64,000 nucleotides of DNA from Gemmatimonadaceae bacterium (lineage in GTDB: Bacteria; Gemmatimonadota; Gemmatimonadetes; Gemmatimonadales; Gemmatimonadaceae). The notes under the pieces were generated by a model. The model was given only the letters and a program-made list of their open reading frames with translations, was not told the origin of the DNA and searched no databases. The stretch lies in the NCBI GenBank assembly GCA_020846935.1, contig JADLCY010000002.1, positions 186,001 through 250,000 of the forward strand, in the 5' to 3' direction. Position 1 is the first letter of the stretch. Each line of letters opens with the position of its first letter. Shown here one piece after another: positions 8,225 through 17,256 of the stretch. The position numbers and the translations under genes are program-made.

Positions 8225-9751
8225 CGCCGCGGCGCTGAGCCGCACCTGCACCGGTCCGCGTGTGCGCGGATCCCGAAATCGCGTCGTGCGCGCCAGCCCG
8301 AGCCACTTGCGACTCACGTCGCGCATCCAGCCCGCGTGCCAACCGGGATCCTCGGCGAGCGATCCAAGCCATCCCGAGTACCAGCGGCCCACGTCGGCGA
8401 ACCCGCCCAGCGGGCGAAAGCGTCCCGCCGCCAGGTCGGCCGCGAACCGGCCCGTCTCGGCAGTGACCTGCCCGGCGGCCTTGGCCCACATGCGACTCAC
8501 GATGTCGAGCGGCCGCACGTCGAGTCCGCCGAACGCCGCGCCCCCCGTCTTGGCAAACGCCGCGTCCCGCATCGCCATCTCGCAGCCGCGTTCGACGACT
8601 CCCAGCCAGAAGTCGCCGAAGTGCTTGTTGCGCATCACGCTCGCCACAAAGTCGAGGTAGCACATCGCGGGATCGAAGTAGGCGCGGAAGCGCGCGTGAT
8701 ACGCCGACAGCGTCGCCGCGTCCGTGCGCCCACGCGCCAGCGCATCGACGATGACATCGGCGCCGATGACTGCGGACTCGGCGGCCGGTGTGATGCCCTC
8801 ACCCGTCATCGGGTCCACGAAGCACCCTGCGTCTCCGATCAGGATGCCGCCGTCAAAGTAGTTCTTCCCGCCCCCGCCGTACGTCTTCACGATCCCGCCG
8901 ATCGGCTTGGACGCGAGACGCATCGACGCGCAGCCGGGATGAATGCGTTGCAGCTTGCGAAGGAAAGACTGCAGCAGCGCCGGCACGCTGATCTGGTACC
9001 GATCGCGCGTCTCGGCGAGAATGCCGACGCCCACGTTGGCGCGACCATTGGACATGGGGAACATCCACCCATAGCCAGGGAAGAGGTCGCGGTCGAACAC
9101 GAACGCCGCTTCGCCGTTTGCCGTCTCGATGCCTTCGACGTACGCGCGTTGCGAGATGGCCATGTACCGTGGATCGTCGTGCAGCAGCCCGAACGAGCGC
9201 GCCACGACGGAATGCACGCCGTCCGCGCCGACGACGATCGGGGCCCGAGCGATCGCGTCGGCCTCACCGTCGCGATATTGCACGCGAAGTTCGGCGCCGT
9301 CGCGTTCCACGCCGGACACATGGCACCCCTGTCGAACCTCGGCGCCAGCGCTCGCCGCCGATTCGAGGATGCGGACATCAAGCTCTTCACGCGGGATGAT
9401 GTAGCCGTGCGACGGCACGTCGGTCTGCCCGGCGTAGAACGGGATGTGCTCGCGGTACGCGCTCCGGCTCCCGAGGAACAGGTTGACGTGGGTGATGGCC
9501 AGCGGGCCATGGGCTTCGAGCCGACCCAGACAGCCCATGGACTGGAGGAGGCGAAGTCCCCGGGGCTCGACGAAGTCGCCGCAGACCTTTTCCCGTGGGA
9601 AGCGCGCACGATCCAGCACGAGCACTCGCAGGCCGCGCGACGCCAGTGACCAGGCCATCACCGCACCCGCGGGTCCGCCACCGACCACCACGGTGTCGTA
9701 GCGTGAGGTGGCTGACGCCGACCGACGCCGAGCGCGCGGGGGATCAGTCAC
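8216..9751 (-). CDS. geranylgeranyl-reductase-like FAD-dependent oxidoreductase
   Basis: A 511-residue flavoprotein of the geranylgeranyl reductase / ChlP-like family, which uses FAD to reduce isoprenoid double bonds. The dinucleotide-binding GGGPAG lies at 24-29. KVCGDF at 55-60 is the family's substrate-site Cys motif, and IGDAGCFVDPMTGEG in the middle is the second FAD motif. The C-terminal ~150 residues form the membrane-associated substrate domain. Start is GTG at 9751, overlapping the stop of the upstream small gene (GTGACTGA). Next to the prenyl diphosphate synthase, a role in saturating a prenyl chain is likely; the exact product is unknown. Confidence 0.86.
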   Translation of the reverse strand: MTDPPRARRRSASATSRYDTVVVGGGPAGAVMAWSLASRGLRVLVLDRARFPREKVCGDFVEPRGLRLLQSMGCLGRLEAHGPLAITHVNLFLGSRSAYREHIPFYAGQTDVPSHGYIIPREELDVRILESAASAGAEVRQGCHVSGVERDGAELRVQYRDGEADAIARAPIVVGADGVHSVVARSFGLLHDDPRYMAISQRAYVEGIETANGEAAFVFDRDLFPGYGWMFPMSNGRANVGVGILAETRDRYQISVPALLQSFLRKLQRIHPGCASMRLASKPIGGIVKTYGGGGKNYFDGGILIGDAGCFVDPMTGEGITPAAESAVIGADVIVDALARGRTDAATLSAYHARFRAYFDPAMCYLDFVASVMRNKHFGDFWLGVVERGCEMAMRDAAFAKTGGAAFGGLDVRPLDIVSRMWAKAAGQVTAETGRFAADLAAGRFRPLGGFADVGRWYSGWLGSLAEDPGWHAGWMRDVSRKWLGLARTTRFRDPRTRGPVQVRLSAAASR

Positions 9752-10094
9752 GTTCGAGCAGGAAGTCGCACGTGACCCACGGCATGCCGGCTGGCGTCTC
9801 CGAGAGGCGCGCGAGTGTGAGGCGATAGCGTGCCCCGTCGACATCGAAGCTCACGGCATCGCCGAGGTGGACTTCGCCGTGCCATTGGTCGGCGAGGCAG
9901 GGCGTGGGCCGAGGAGAGAGCAGCACGCCGGCGGCGCGCTTCTGCGGGGCGGTTGCTCGGGCCGACGAGGCGACCTCCACCGTGACGAAGTCGCGCGAGC
10001 GCGGCGTGCGGACCGCGAGCACCAGGTCGCCGATCACGGCGTAGGGCTCGGTTTCCGGCGTGTCGGACACCGTGGCGTTCCAGCGAATCGTCAT
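9744..10094 (-). CDS. conserved-looking small protein, function unknown
   Basis: A 116-residue protein starting MTIRWNATVS and ending FLLERD. It looks like an all-beta domain with alternating hydrophobic residues and has no signal peptide or membrane segment. Its stop overlaps the GTG of the geranylgeranyl-reductase-like gene, so the two are translationally coupled. It faces away from the beta-rich operon at 10313. An upstream extension to 10289 is open but lacks coding character, so the ATG at 10094 was chosen. Not recognised as any named family. Confidence 0.62.
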   Translation of the reverse strand: MTIRWNATVSDTPETEPYAVIGDLVLAVRTPRSRDFVTVEVASSARATAPQKRAAGVLLSPRPTPCLADQWHGEVHLGDAVSFDVDGARYRLTLARLSETPAGMPWVTCDFLLERD

Positions 10095-10312
10095 CGAACC
10101 ACTCGCATGCGGGCGCGGGGACACTCTCCCATTCCAATCGTGAATGCGCAAGGGGCACGCCCCGAATGGGCCCGCAGCGTGCATGTAGGTACTGACGAGT
10201 TCGCCATCAGCGACCCCATCCGCCGCTGCCCGGGTGCGGGCATGGCGCCACGCTTGACGATCATCGCCCGCATTCCTAAATAGGCGCACCGAGAGAATCG
10301 CGGGAGCGATGG

Positions 10313-10753
10313 ATGGCGTACAACGTCAAGGTCATCAACAAGGTCGACGTCGACGTCGACGACCTTCCCACGGTGGATGCGCAGGTCATCAGCCTGCCGC
10401 CGGTCGACGTGGCAGCGATTCCGGACTTCGGCATCACCGATATCGGATCCGTCGGACCCGTCGGTCCGGTGAACCTCACCGGCGCGGTGGGCATCAGCCA
10501 CCTTCCCGACGTCACGGTGCGAATCCGCGAGATCCCGTCGGTGCGCGCGCACATCCCGGCGAACTTTCGCCTGGGATTCTCCGTGCTCGGCGTGGAACTC
10601 GCGGCCCTTCACCTGTGTGGCGAAGCGCAGGTGATCACGGAGCCCTACGTCCCCACGCCGTGCGAGCGCTGCGGGCCGGCGCGACCGGCGGCGCAACCGC
10701 AACCGACACAACCCACGACCGTGGGCGCGGTCCTGCGCCTGCGCAACCCGTGA
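10313..10753 (+). CDS. uncharacterised protein with repeated LP/IP-x-V beta motif
   Basis: A 146-residue protein with no signal peptide. The first ~85 residues repeat short valine- and isoleucine-rich strands punctuated by LP, PP or IP (DDLPTVDAQV, SLPPVDVAAI, HLPDVTVRI, EIPSVRAHI), suggesting a regular beta structure. Residues 85-120 form a second conserved-looking unit containing LCGEAQVITEPY and a CERC pair; the rest is Pro/Gln-rich linker. It heads a four-gene operon and its stop overlaps the next start (GTGA). The family was not recognised with certainty. Confidence 0.7.
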   Translation: MAYNVKVINKVDVDVDDLPTVDAQVISLPPVDVAAIPDFGITDIGSVGPVGPVNLTGAVGISHLPDVTVRIREIPSVRAHIPANFRLGFSVLGVELAALHLCGEAQVITEPYVPTPCERCGPARPAAQPQPTQPTTVGAVLRLRNP

Positions 10754-11478
10754 GTGCCGCCACCGCCGCCGGCGCCATCCTGCTGACCGGCTCGCCCACC
10801 AACCTGACCGCCGTCGTGCCGTTTGACGCCGGCGCCGAGCGCAGCGTGCCGGTGTCGCTCACGGTGGAGGGTGCGTCGACCATCTACCGGGGAGCGCTGC
10901 GCCCGCACGGGCGCGGACAGAGCGAGGTACGACTTCGACTCCCGGCCGACACCCCGCCCGGGCGTTACGATGGCGAAGCCACGTTCGACGGCAAGCCGCG
11001 CCGGGTGTACGTCGAGGTCGAGCCCGTCGTCCGCGTGCGCGTGCAACCGAAGCAGAGTGTGGTCAGCGGCGCCGCTGGCACGAGCGTGTCGCTCGCGCTG
11101 AACGTCGTGAACAGCGGCAACACCGGCGTCGAGATCCCGCAGATCGACGCCTTCGACCTCGACGATGCCTCGGGTCAGGATCGGGCGCTCGGCCGCGCGT
11201 TGCGCGCGCAGCTCGCGAGCGGCGAGTCACGCGTCGAGCGCTTTTTCGACGAGATGCGCGCCGACCACGGTGGCGAGGCCAGGGTGTCGGTGAAACGGGG
11301 GAGCGGCCTGCTGGCGCCCGGTGAATCCCGCGAGCTCTCGGCAAACGTCGAGTTGCCGGACACGCTGAACGCGGGACGGACCTACGAGGGCAGCTGGCTC
11401 ATCGGCAATGACGCGCACCTCATCGTCGTCACCGTCCCGGTGGCGTCGCGGCCCCGGAATGGACGGACCAAGCCATGA
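10750..11478 (+). CDS. uncharacterised protein with immunoglobulin-like beta-sandwich repeats
   Basis: About 242 residues starting at a GTG that overlaps the previous stop by four bases. It contains two successive beta-sandwich-like units (residues about 8-80 and 85-235). Phrases typical of CARDB/NEW3-type domains are present, such as ADTPPGRYDGEATF, NVVNSGNTGVEIP and LAPGESRELSANVELP. There is no leader peptide or membrane helix, so unlike most such domains it appears to be cytoplasmic. The next gene starts within its stop (ATGA). No catalytic motif seen; a structural or scaffolding role is inference. Confidence 0.72.
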   Translation: MSAATAAGAILLTGSPTNLTAVVPFDAGAERSVPVSLTVEGASTIYRGALRPHGRGQSEVRLRLPADTPPGRYDGEATFDGKPRRVYVEVEPVVRVRVQPKQSVVSGAAGTSVSLALNVVNSGNTGVEIPQIDAFDLDDASGQDRALGRALRAQLASGESRVERFFDEMRADHGGEARVSVKRGSGLLAPGESRELSANVELPDTLNAGRTYEGSWLIGNDAHLIVVTVPVASRPRNGRTKP

Positions 11479-12071
11479 TGAAAGGCGCTCCCATTGACTC
11501 GTCCTTGCGGCGCCCCGTCGGCGGCGCGCTTGGCGCCCTGCTCGAAACGCCGCTTCGGGTCGCCGCCACGCTGACGGAGACCGCGGTCTCGCGGGCCGGG
11601 TCGTGCGGATGCGAGGTACCGCCTCCGTGCTGGGAACCCAGGCACGCCGGCACGTGCCGACTCGAGGTGCCACCGGGCGGCACCGCCACCGTCCGGGTCC
11701 ACGTGGCCAACTGTGGGTGGGGTCGACAAGTCGTGGCAGTCACCGCGCTGGGCAAGCTGGCCGCGTGGCTGACGTTCACGCCGACCGCACTCGTCCTCGA
11801 CCCGCAGGAAAGCGCCACCTTCCTCGTCACCGTGCACGTCCCCGACAAGGTACCGATTGGCCAGCGCCTGTCCGCACCGCTCATCGTCCGTGGCTGCAAC
11901 AATCACTTTGTGCGACTCGAGGTCCTGGTGACCGACTGCGCGGGTCGCACCTGCTGCGACGTCGCGATCGACGACTGCCCGGACCACGTCCACCACTGGT
12001 ACGATCACTTCTACTGCCCGCGGCCCTGCCTGAACCCGCGCCTCCCGGGCACGGTCGGTCGCGATGGCTGA
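11475..12071 (+). CDS. uncharacterised Cys-rich beta-sandwich protein
   Basis: About 198 residues. The N-terminal 40 residues are helical, followed by a Cys-rich stretch (SCGCEVPPPCWEPRHAGTC), then an Ig-like unit (about 65-155) with CGWGRQVVAV and LDPQESATFLVTVHVPD. The C-terminus is rich in Cys, His and Tyr (TCCDVAIDDCPDHVHHWYDH), which could bind metal. The start is one of two adjacent ATGs (11475 or 11478), overlapping the previous stop. Eleven or more Cys in a protein without a signal peptide is unusual. Not recognised as a named family. Confidence 0.7.
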   Translation: MMKGAPIDSSLRRPVGGALGALLETPLRVAATLTETAVSRAGSCGCEVPPPCWEPRHAGTCRLEVPPGGTATVRVHVANCGWGRQVVAVTALGKLAAWLTFTPTALVLDPQESATFLVTVHVPDKVPIGQRLSAPLIVRGCNNHFVRLEVLVTDCAGRTCCDVAIDDCPDHVHHWYDHFYCPRPCLNPRLPGTVGRDG

Positions 12072-12678
12072 CAGCGCCGAACTTACCGAAGTCGCTCGTC
12101 GACTCGTTCAGGCAAACGCCAGACTGTACAAGGGCTGGCTCGATCTCTCGATGGAATACGTGCGCGGCGTCTCCGAGATCCTGGCTGGAGCGCCGCCGGG
12201 CGGGACGAGCGCGGGGTCGCCGGTGACCGAGGTCGAGGGCTCGGCGGGCGCGCTGGTCATCGAGGGTGAGGCCGGGAAGGTGGTGAAAGGGAGCTTTCTC
12301 GTCACCAACGACCTCGGGCGCGCGGTCACGTGCAGCTTTGCCGGATCCGACTTCAGGGACGCACGCGGTGCGGCCGTAGCGGCCAGGACCACCTTTTCGC
12401 CGGCAGCGGTGACGCTCGCACCTGGCGAGGAGCAAGTGGTGGAAGTCGAAGTCGCGGTCGACGACGCGTTCGCGGCCGGCGTCGGGTACGCGGGCGAAGT
12501 CACCATCAAGGGACTCGATGGGATGGCTGTGCCGATCGTCGTGCGTCGCCTCCATCCGGTCGATGACGCGCGCGACGCGACCCCTGATGCAGCCGGAACC
12601 ACGAAGGAGTCCGGCGCGTCGCGCGCGTCTGGACAGCCGCGCGGGCGCAAGCGCGCCCGCACGCGCAACCCGAAGTGA
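12064..12678 (+). CDS. uncharacterised protein: helical N-terminus, Ig-like domain, basic tail
   Basis: 204 residues, last gene of the four-gene operon, overlapping its predecessor by eight bases. Residues 1-42 form an amphipathic helix (LVQANARLYKGWLDLSMEYV) similar in style to phasin-like helices. Residues about 60-165 form one beta-sandwich unit with VVKGSFLVTNDLGR and LAPGEEQVVEVEV. Residues 175-204 are a basic Arg/Lys-rich tail. This combines features of the phasin-like protein at 6891 with the beta-sandwich proteins upstream, hinting at one assembly. Function unknown. Confidence 0.7.
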   Translation: MADSAELTEVARRLVQANARLYKGWLDLSMEYVRGVSEILAGAPPGGTSAGSPVTEVEGSAGALVIEGEAGKVVKGSFLVTNDLGRAVTCSFAGSDFRDARGAAVAARTTFSPAAVTLAPGEEQVVEVEVAVDDAFAAGVGYAGEVTIKGLDGMAVPIVVRRLHPVDDARDATPDAAGTTKESGASRASGQPRGRKRARTRNPK

Positions 12679-12684
12679 ACTGGC

Positions 12685-12716
12685 GAGCACGGGCGCCAGG
12701 CACGGCGCTCGTGCTC
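12685..12716. terminator. hairpin between convergent genes
   Basis: Arms of 13 bases (GAGCACGGGCGCC at 12685-12697 and GGCGCTCGTGCTC at 12704-12716) pair with a single G-T mismatch around a 6-base loop. It sits between the convergent beta-sandwich operon and the fumarase gene, touching the fumarase stop. No long T run follows. Confidence 0.55.
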
Positions 12717-14235
12717 AAGTGAGGACCGGCAGCCTCCTGATCTTTTCCTGCCACTCCTGCGGCCCCGTCTCGTGGACGTTGTTCCCGGCCGCGTCGACGG
12801 CGACGGTGACGGGCATCTCGTCGACGTCAAACTCGTAGATCGCCTCCATCCCGAGGTCACCGAAGGCCACGACGCGCGCGGCGCGGATCGCCTTGGATAC
12901 CAGGTAGGCAGCGCCGCCCACCGCCATCAGATAGGCGGCCCTGTGCTTGCGAATGGCCTCGAGGCCGGTCGGTCCGCGCTCGGCCTTGCCGATCATGGCG
13001 ACCAGCCCGGTGCGGGCGAGCATCATCTCGGTGAACGAGTCCATGCGCGTCGCGGTCGTGGGGCCGGCGGGTCCGACGGCTTCGTCGCGCACCGGATCGA
13101 CGGGGCCGACGTAGTAGATCACGCGATTGGTGAAGTCGACCCCTTCGGGCAGTCCTTCGCCCTTCGCGTAGAGGTCGGCGATGCGCTTGTGCGCTGCGTC
13201 GCGCCCTGTGAGCAACTTGCCGCTGAGCAGCAAACGGTCACCAGCCTTCCACGTCGCGACGATCTCCGGCGTGAGCGCGTTGAGGTCGACGCGTTTGGCG
13301 TTGACGTCAGGACGCCAGGTGACGTCGGGCCAGTCGGAGAGCCTGGGGATCGGCAGCCGGGCCACGCCGGAACCGTCGAGCGTGAAGTGGGCATGCCGCG
13401 TGGCGGCGCAATTCGGGATCATCGCGATCGGCTTCGACGCCGCGTGCGTCGGGTAGTCGAAGATCTTCACGTCCAGCACGGTGGAGAGTCCGCCGAGTCC
13501 CTGGGCGCCGATGCCTAACGCATTCACCTTGTCGTGCAGCTCGATGCGCAGTTCCTCGATGCGGTTCTGCGGCCCGCGGGCCTTGAGCTGTGCCATGTCG
13601 ATGTGCTCCATGAGCGATTCCTTCGCCATCAGCATGGCCTTTTCGGCCGAACCACCGATGCCGATGCCGAGCATGCCGGGCGGGCACCAGCCCGCACCCA
13701 TGAGCGGCACCGTCCTGAGGACCCAGTCGACGATGGAGTCGCCGGGATTGAGCATCGCGAACTTGGACTTGTTCTCGGAACCGCCTCCCTTGGCGGCGAG
13801 CTTGACCTCGACCGTGTCGCCGGCGACGAGCTCGGTGTGCACGACGGCCGGTGTGTTGTCGCGGGTGTTCTTCCGGGAGAAAGCCGGATCGGCGACGATC
13901 GACGCGCGCAGCACGTTCTCGGGCAATAGATACGCGCGGCGCACACCCTCGTCGACCATCTCCTGGATGGACATGGTGGCGTCCCACCGCACGTTCATCC
14001 CGACCTTCAGGAAGACCACCACGATCCCGGTGTCCTGGCAGATCGGGCGGTGCCCCTCGGCACACATTCGCGAGTTGGTGAGGATCTGCGCGATGGCGTC
14101 CCGGGCCGCGGGGCTCTGTTCGCGCTCGTACGCCTGGGCCAGCGCCTCGATGTAGTCGAGGGGGTGGTAGTACGAGATGTGCTGGAGGGCGTCGGCGATC
14201 GACTGGATGAAGTCGGCCTGCGTGATGGTCGGCAT
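12715..14235 (-). CDS. class I fumarate hydratase ([4Fe-4S], single-chain FumA/B type)
   Basis: 506 residues, the length of single-chain iron-sulfur fumarases, which interconvert fumarate and malate in the TCA cycle. The N-terminal alpha part contains CAEGHRPICQDTG, with a cluster Cys, and GAGWCPPGMLGIGIGG; PNCAATRH supplies a further cluster Cys. The beta part (about 330-506) includes LLSGKLLTGRDAAHKR and GPAGPTTATRMD. The ATG at 14235 (MPTITQADF) was chosen; the frame remains open upstream but that extension is proline-rich and non-homologous. Clusters of this enzyme class are oxygen-sensitive, fitting an organism with a dedicated suf system in the same window. Confidence 0.93.
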   Translation of the reverse strand: MPTITQADFIQSIADALQHISYYHPLDYIEALAQAYEREQSPAARDAIAQILTNSRMCAEGHRPICQDTGIVVVFLKVGMNVRWDATMSIQEMVDEGVRRAYLLPENVLRASIVADPAFSRKNTRDNTPAVVHTELVAGDTVEVKLAAKGGGSENKSKFAMLNPGDSIVDWVLRTVPLMGAGWCPPGMLGIGIGGSAEKAMLMAKESLMEHIDMAQLKARGPQNRIEELRIELHDKVNALGIGAQGLGGLSTVLDVKIFDYPTHAASKPIAMIPNCAATRHAHFTLDGSGVARLPIPRLSDWPDVTWRPDVNAKRVDLNALTPEIVATWKAGDRLLLSGKLLTGRDAAHKRIADLYAKGEGLPEGVDFTNRVIYYVGPVDPVRDEAVGPAGPTTATRMDSFTEMMLARTGLVAMIGKAERGPTGLEAIRKHRAAYLMAVGGAAYLVSKAIRAARVVAFGDLGMEAIYEFDVDEMPVTVAVDAAGNNVHETGPQEWQEKIRRLPVLT

Positions 14236-14486
14236 GGTGGGAAGGTATCGAGGCGGATGGAGGATGGGCGGGTGTGCGGGTGGCCAGATGGGCACAGGGG
14301 GGCCGATGGATGGGCGGCTCGAGGGGGAGCCGGGACTGGTCCGTCTCAGGTAGTGGGGCGTTGGTCGTCGTGGGAGGGAACCAACCGGCTCGGTTGCGTG
14401 AACCCTGGGCGGCGATGCGGGTTGGTATGGGCGTGGGCGTCGCTTGCCGCGCACGTGCGACGCCCACGATCTTGAGCCGGTCGCAT

Positions 14487-14891
14487 ATGAGAGGACTCCC
14501 CGTGTTTGAACCCGACCTTCCGGCGCCGCATTCGGCGCCCCCCCGTGTTGACGATGCCGTCGATCAGGCCGCGCCCGGGGATCCCGCCGACAGTGCCCTC
14601 TCGCCCGATCAGGTGCGCCTCGCCCTGCGGCGTGTGAAGGACCCGGAGATCAACATGAACATCGTCGACCTCGGGCTCATCTACGACATCGTCGTGGAAG
14701 GGAGCGACGTCCGCGTCGACATGAGCCTGACGTCGCCTGGCTGTCCCTCCGGCCCCGAGATCATGGGTGAAGCGCAGCGGCAGGTCGAGACCATCGACGG
14801 CATCGGGTCGGCAACGATCAACCTCGTGTGGTCTCCGCCGTGGACGCCGGATCGGATCGAGCCACGGGTGCGCGCCTACCTCGGCTTTTGA
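14487..14891 (+). CDS. MIP18/DUF59 family Fe-S assembly protein (SufT/PaaD-like)
   Basis: 134 residues: a ~45-residue acidic/Pro-rich N-terminal segment then one DUF59 domain (about 42-130) with RVKDPEINMNIVDLGLIYDI and the Cys-containing SPGCPSGPEI. The family helps load or mature iron-sulfur proteins and is often found beside suf genes, although here the suf operon is about 17 kb away. It diverges from the gene for class I fumarase, itself an Fe-S protein. The ATG at 14487 is preferred because the upstream in-frame extension lies in low-complexity G-rich DNA. Confidence 0.85.
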   Translation: MRGLPVFEPDLPAPHSAPPRVDDAVDQAAPGDPADSALSPDQVRLALRRVKDPEINMNIVDLGLIYDIVVEGSDVRVDMSLTSPGCPSGPEIMGEAQRQVETIDGIGSATINLVWSPPWTPDRIEPRVRAYLGF

Positions 14892-15104
14892 TGCAACGCT
14901 GCGGGCCGGCCAGGTTCCGGGAATGCGGCCCCGCATCCGGACCTTCGCAAGTCTGGCTGCGGCCCCGCAGGCACCGCACCCCTGCGACTGCGGGTACCGG
15001 CGTCGGTCCGCTGATCGGCACCGCCGAGTCGTACTGATGCGTATGAAGGCACCGGCCGGCGGACCGAGCCTGGCACCGACCCTCGAACCTGACGACATAG
15101 CGAC

Positions 15105-15629
15105 ATGAGAAGCCTGCCCGAGGTCTGGATGCATGTGGCCCAGCTCGTGATGGCCTTTCTGCTCGCGTTGCCGATCGCCTGGGACCGCGAGCGTCACGAG
15201 CGTAGCGCCGGGCTGCGCACGTTCACGCTCGTCGCGATCTCGACGTGTGCCTTCCTGATCGCGGCGCGGACCGCGTTCGAGCCATCGAACGAGGCGCAGT
15301 CACGGGTGTGGCAGGGTCTGCTCACCGGCATCGGATTCATCGGCAGCGGCGCCATCCTCAAGACCGGCACCAACGTGCGCGGAACGGCCACCGCGGCGAG
15401 TATCTGGAGCACGGCGGCCGTGGGGGCCGCGGTGGCGTATCACCAGTACGACATCGCGGTGTTGCTGAGCGCGGCGGTCTTTGCGGTTCTTCGCTGGCTC
15501 GCACCCTTCAAGTCGAGCGGCGCCGAGGGAGCCTTTGAAGGTGATCGCCGAGTGGGCGCGGCCGATCGTCGCGCTACCAGCTCACGCGTTTCGCAGCACT
15601 CTCCTGACCCGAGCGATCGATCGCACTGA
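15105..15629 (+). CDS. MgtC/SapB family membrane protein
   Basis: 174 residues with about four transmembrane helices and the MgtC N-terminal-domain signatures LALPIAWDRERHERSAGLRT, GIGFIGSGAILK and VRGTATAASIWSTAAVG. It corresponds to the ~130-residue membrane core of MgtC; the large ACT-like C-terminal domain of enterobacterial MgtC is absent and the last ~35 residues are polar. MgtC proteins are linked to low-magnesium adaptation; the role here is unknown. The 3' end overlaps the convergent glycosidase gene by 56 bases. Confidence 0.87.
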   Translation: MRSLPEVWMHVAQLVMAFLLALPIAWDRERHERSAGLRTFTLVAISTCAFLIAARTAFEPSNEAQSRVWQGLLTGIGFIGSGAILKTGTNVRGTATAASIWSTAAVGAAVAYHQYDIAVLLSAAVFAVLRWLAPFKSSGAEGAFEGDRRVGAADRRATSSRVSQHSPDPSDRSH

Positions 15630-17256
15630 CGGTGACATACGCCGGCATGGCACCGTCCACGCCGTTCGCCAGTCGCACCATCGTCGTTGACGCGTCGGCG
15701 ATCCAGACGCTCCACGCATCGGCGTAGCGCGCCCGCACGACCCACCAGCGCGCGTCGCTGACATGATCGCGCGGTGGGGTCGGGCGCGTGGTTCGCGTTG
15801 CATCGCCCGTCGCTGGCGGTGCAGGCACGGCCGCCGTGCTGAAAACCGACGGCTCGATGGTCAACTGGATGCCGTCCGCGGTGGAGTCAACGCGGATCGC
15901 TGGAACGGCCGACTCACCCGACGAAAGCCATGGCGATGCGGGGATCAGCGCTGGCTCGGCATAGACCCCGGCCGTCATGCGGTCGACCAGCGCATCGGTG
16001 TTCGCCACGAAGGCGTTCAACGGGAAATGCACATTGCCACTGAGCGCACCGAGCTGCCGACGCGTCTCCTGTACCTGGTCGATGATCTCGCTCACCGGCC
16101 AGGTGACGTTCCGGCGCGCCGATGCACGCCCGGTGTAGTTCCCCGGCCAGACGTGACGCGCCAGGAGATTCTCGCCGCGCCACCACGCCAGCAGGTCGCC
16201 GTAGGGCTGCTGCGGCGCGCCGAGTTTCCAGTAGAGCTGGGGCGTGAAGTAGTCGATCCACCCCTTGTTGAGCCAGAGCCGAGCGTCAGCGTAGAGCTCC
16301 TCGTACTGATCGAAGCCACTCACCGTTTCGGGATACCCGGGACGCCAGATGCCGAATGGCGAGATGCCCACCTTCACCCACGGCTTGGTGGCCTTCACCT
16401 TCTCGTAGATCTCGCCGACGAGTCCGTCAACGTTGGCACGCCGCCAGTCGTCGCGCGCGAGCGTTCCGCCACGACGCTGGTACGCGCGATACGACGCATC
16501 GTCGGGAAACGGGATCCGGCGACCGCGACGGGTGCGCTCGGGATACGGGTAGAAGTAGTCGTCCATGTGCACGCCATCCACGTCGTAACGCTGCACGACG
16601 TCGAGGATCACGTTCACCGTTCGCTGCCGCACGGCGGGTACCCCGGGATCCATCCACTGCATGGTGCCGTAGCGACGGTTCCACGTGGGGTGAGCGCGAC
16701 TCACGTGCGACGGTGCGGCACGTGGGCTCTTGTCTGATGGGTGTCGTGAACGATAGGGGTTGAACCACGCGTGGAGTTCCATCCCTCGAGCGTGCGACTC
16801 GGCGATCGCCCAGCGCAGGGGATCCCACGAGGGTGCGGGCGCCCGACCCTGGACTCCGGTGAGATAGTACGACCACGGCTCCAGCTTCGAGGCATACAGC
16901 GCGTCAGCGGACGGCCGCACCTGGAAGATGATCGCGTTGAGTCGGGCGCGCGCAGCCGCGTCGAGCAGCACGCGCAGTTCGGCCTTCATGGAGTCGACGG
17001 ACAGGCCCGGACGGGATGGCCAGTCGATGTTGGACACCGTCGCGAGCCACGCCGCGCGGAACTCCCGCATCACGGGCGGTGCGATCGTGTCTGCCTCTCC
17101 CGCTGCGCGCGCGTAGCGCTGACCCTGCGTCCATTCCTGAGCGCGTGCACCCGTCGCGCCGGTGAGCACGAGGAGGAACAGGACGAGACGGATGTGGCCT
17201 GGGAGGCTGATGCGGCAGCGACACCAGCTCCGGATCGTTGCCGCGTCAGGCATCAC
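15574..17256 (-). CDS. glycosyl hydrolase-like 10 (GHL10/DigH-like) secreted enzyme
   Basis: 560 residues with a signal sequence (hydrophobic about 22-36, ending ARAQ). A TIM-barrel GHL10 domain spans about 60-400 with EFRAAWLATVSNIDWPS, FQVRPSADALY, HAWFNPYR, DGVHMDDYFYPYP and KVGISPFGIW. The acidic pair in MDDYFYP is the likely catalytic region. The C-terminal ~130 residues look fibronectin-like. Relatives such as DigH cleave glycan strands of denuded peptidoglycan at septa. The start may be the GTG at 17256 or ATG at 17253, both overlapping the end of the RNase D gene by 8-11 bases, so the two are likely co-transcribed. Confidence 0.88.
   Translation of the reverse strand: MMPDAATIRSWCRCRISLPGHIRLVLFLLVLTGATGARAQEWTQGQRYARAAGEADTIAPPVMREFRAAWLATVSNIDWPSRPGLSVDSMKAELRVLLDAAARARLNAIIFQVRPSADALYASKLEPWSYYLTGVQGRAPAPSWDPLRWAIAESHARGMELHAWFNPYRSRHPSDKSPRAAPSHVSRAHPTWNRRYGTMQWMDPGVPAVRQRTVNVILDVVQRYDVDGVHMDDYFYPYPERTRRGRRIPFPDDASYRAYQRRGGTLARDDWRRANVDGLVGEIYEKVKATKPWVKVGISPFGIWRPGYPETVSGFDQYEELYADARLWLNKGWIDYFTPQLYWKLGAPQQPYGDLLAWWRGENLLARHVWPGNYTGRASARRNVTWPVSEIIDQVQETRRQLGALSGNVHFPLNAFVANTDALVDRMTAGVYAEPALIPASPWLSSGESAVPAIRVDSTADGIQLTIEPSVFSTAAVPAPPATGDATRTTRPTPPRDHVSDARWWVVRARYADAWSVWIADASTTMVRLANGVDGAMPAYVTVSAIDRSGQESAAKRVSW

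Noticed and set aside
14260-14302. G-run cluster in the fumarase/MIP18 intergenic region
   Set aside because: One loop is nine bases and the runs are irregular, so a quadruplex role was not claimed.
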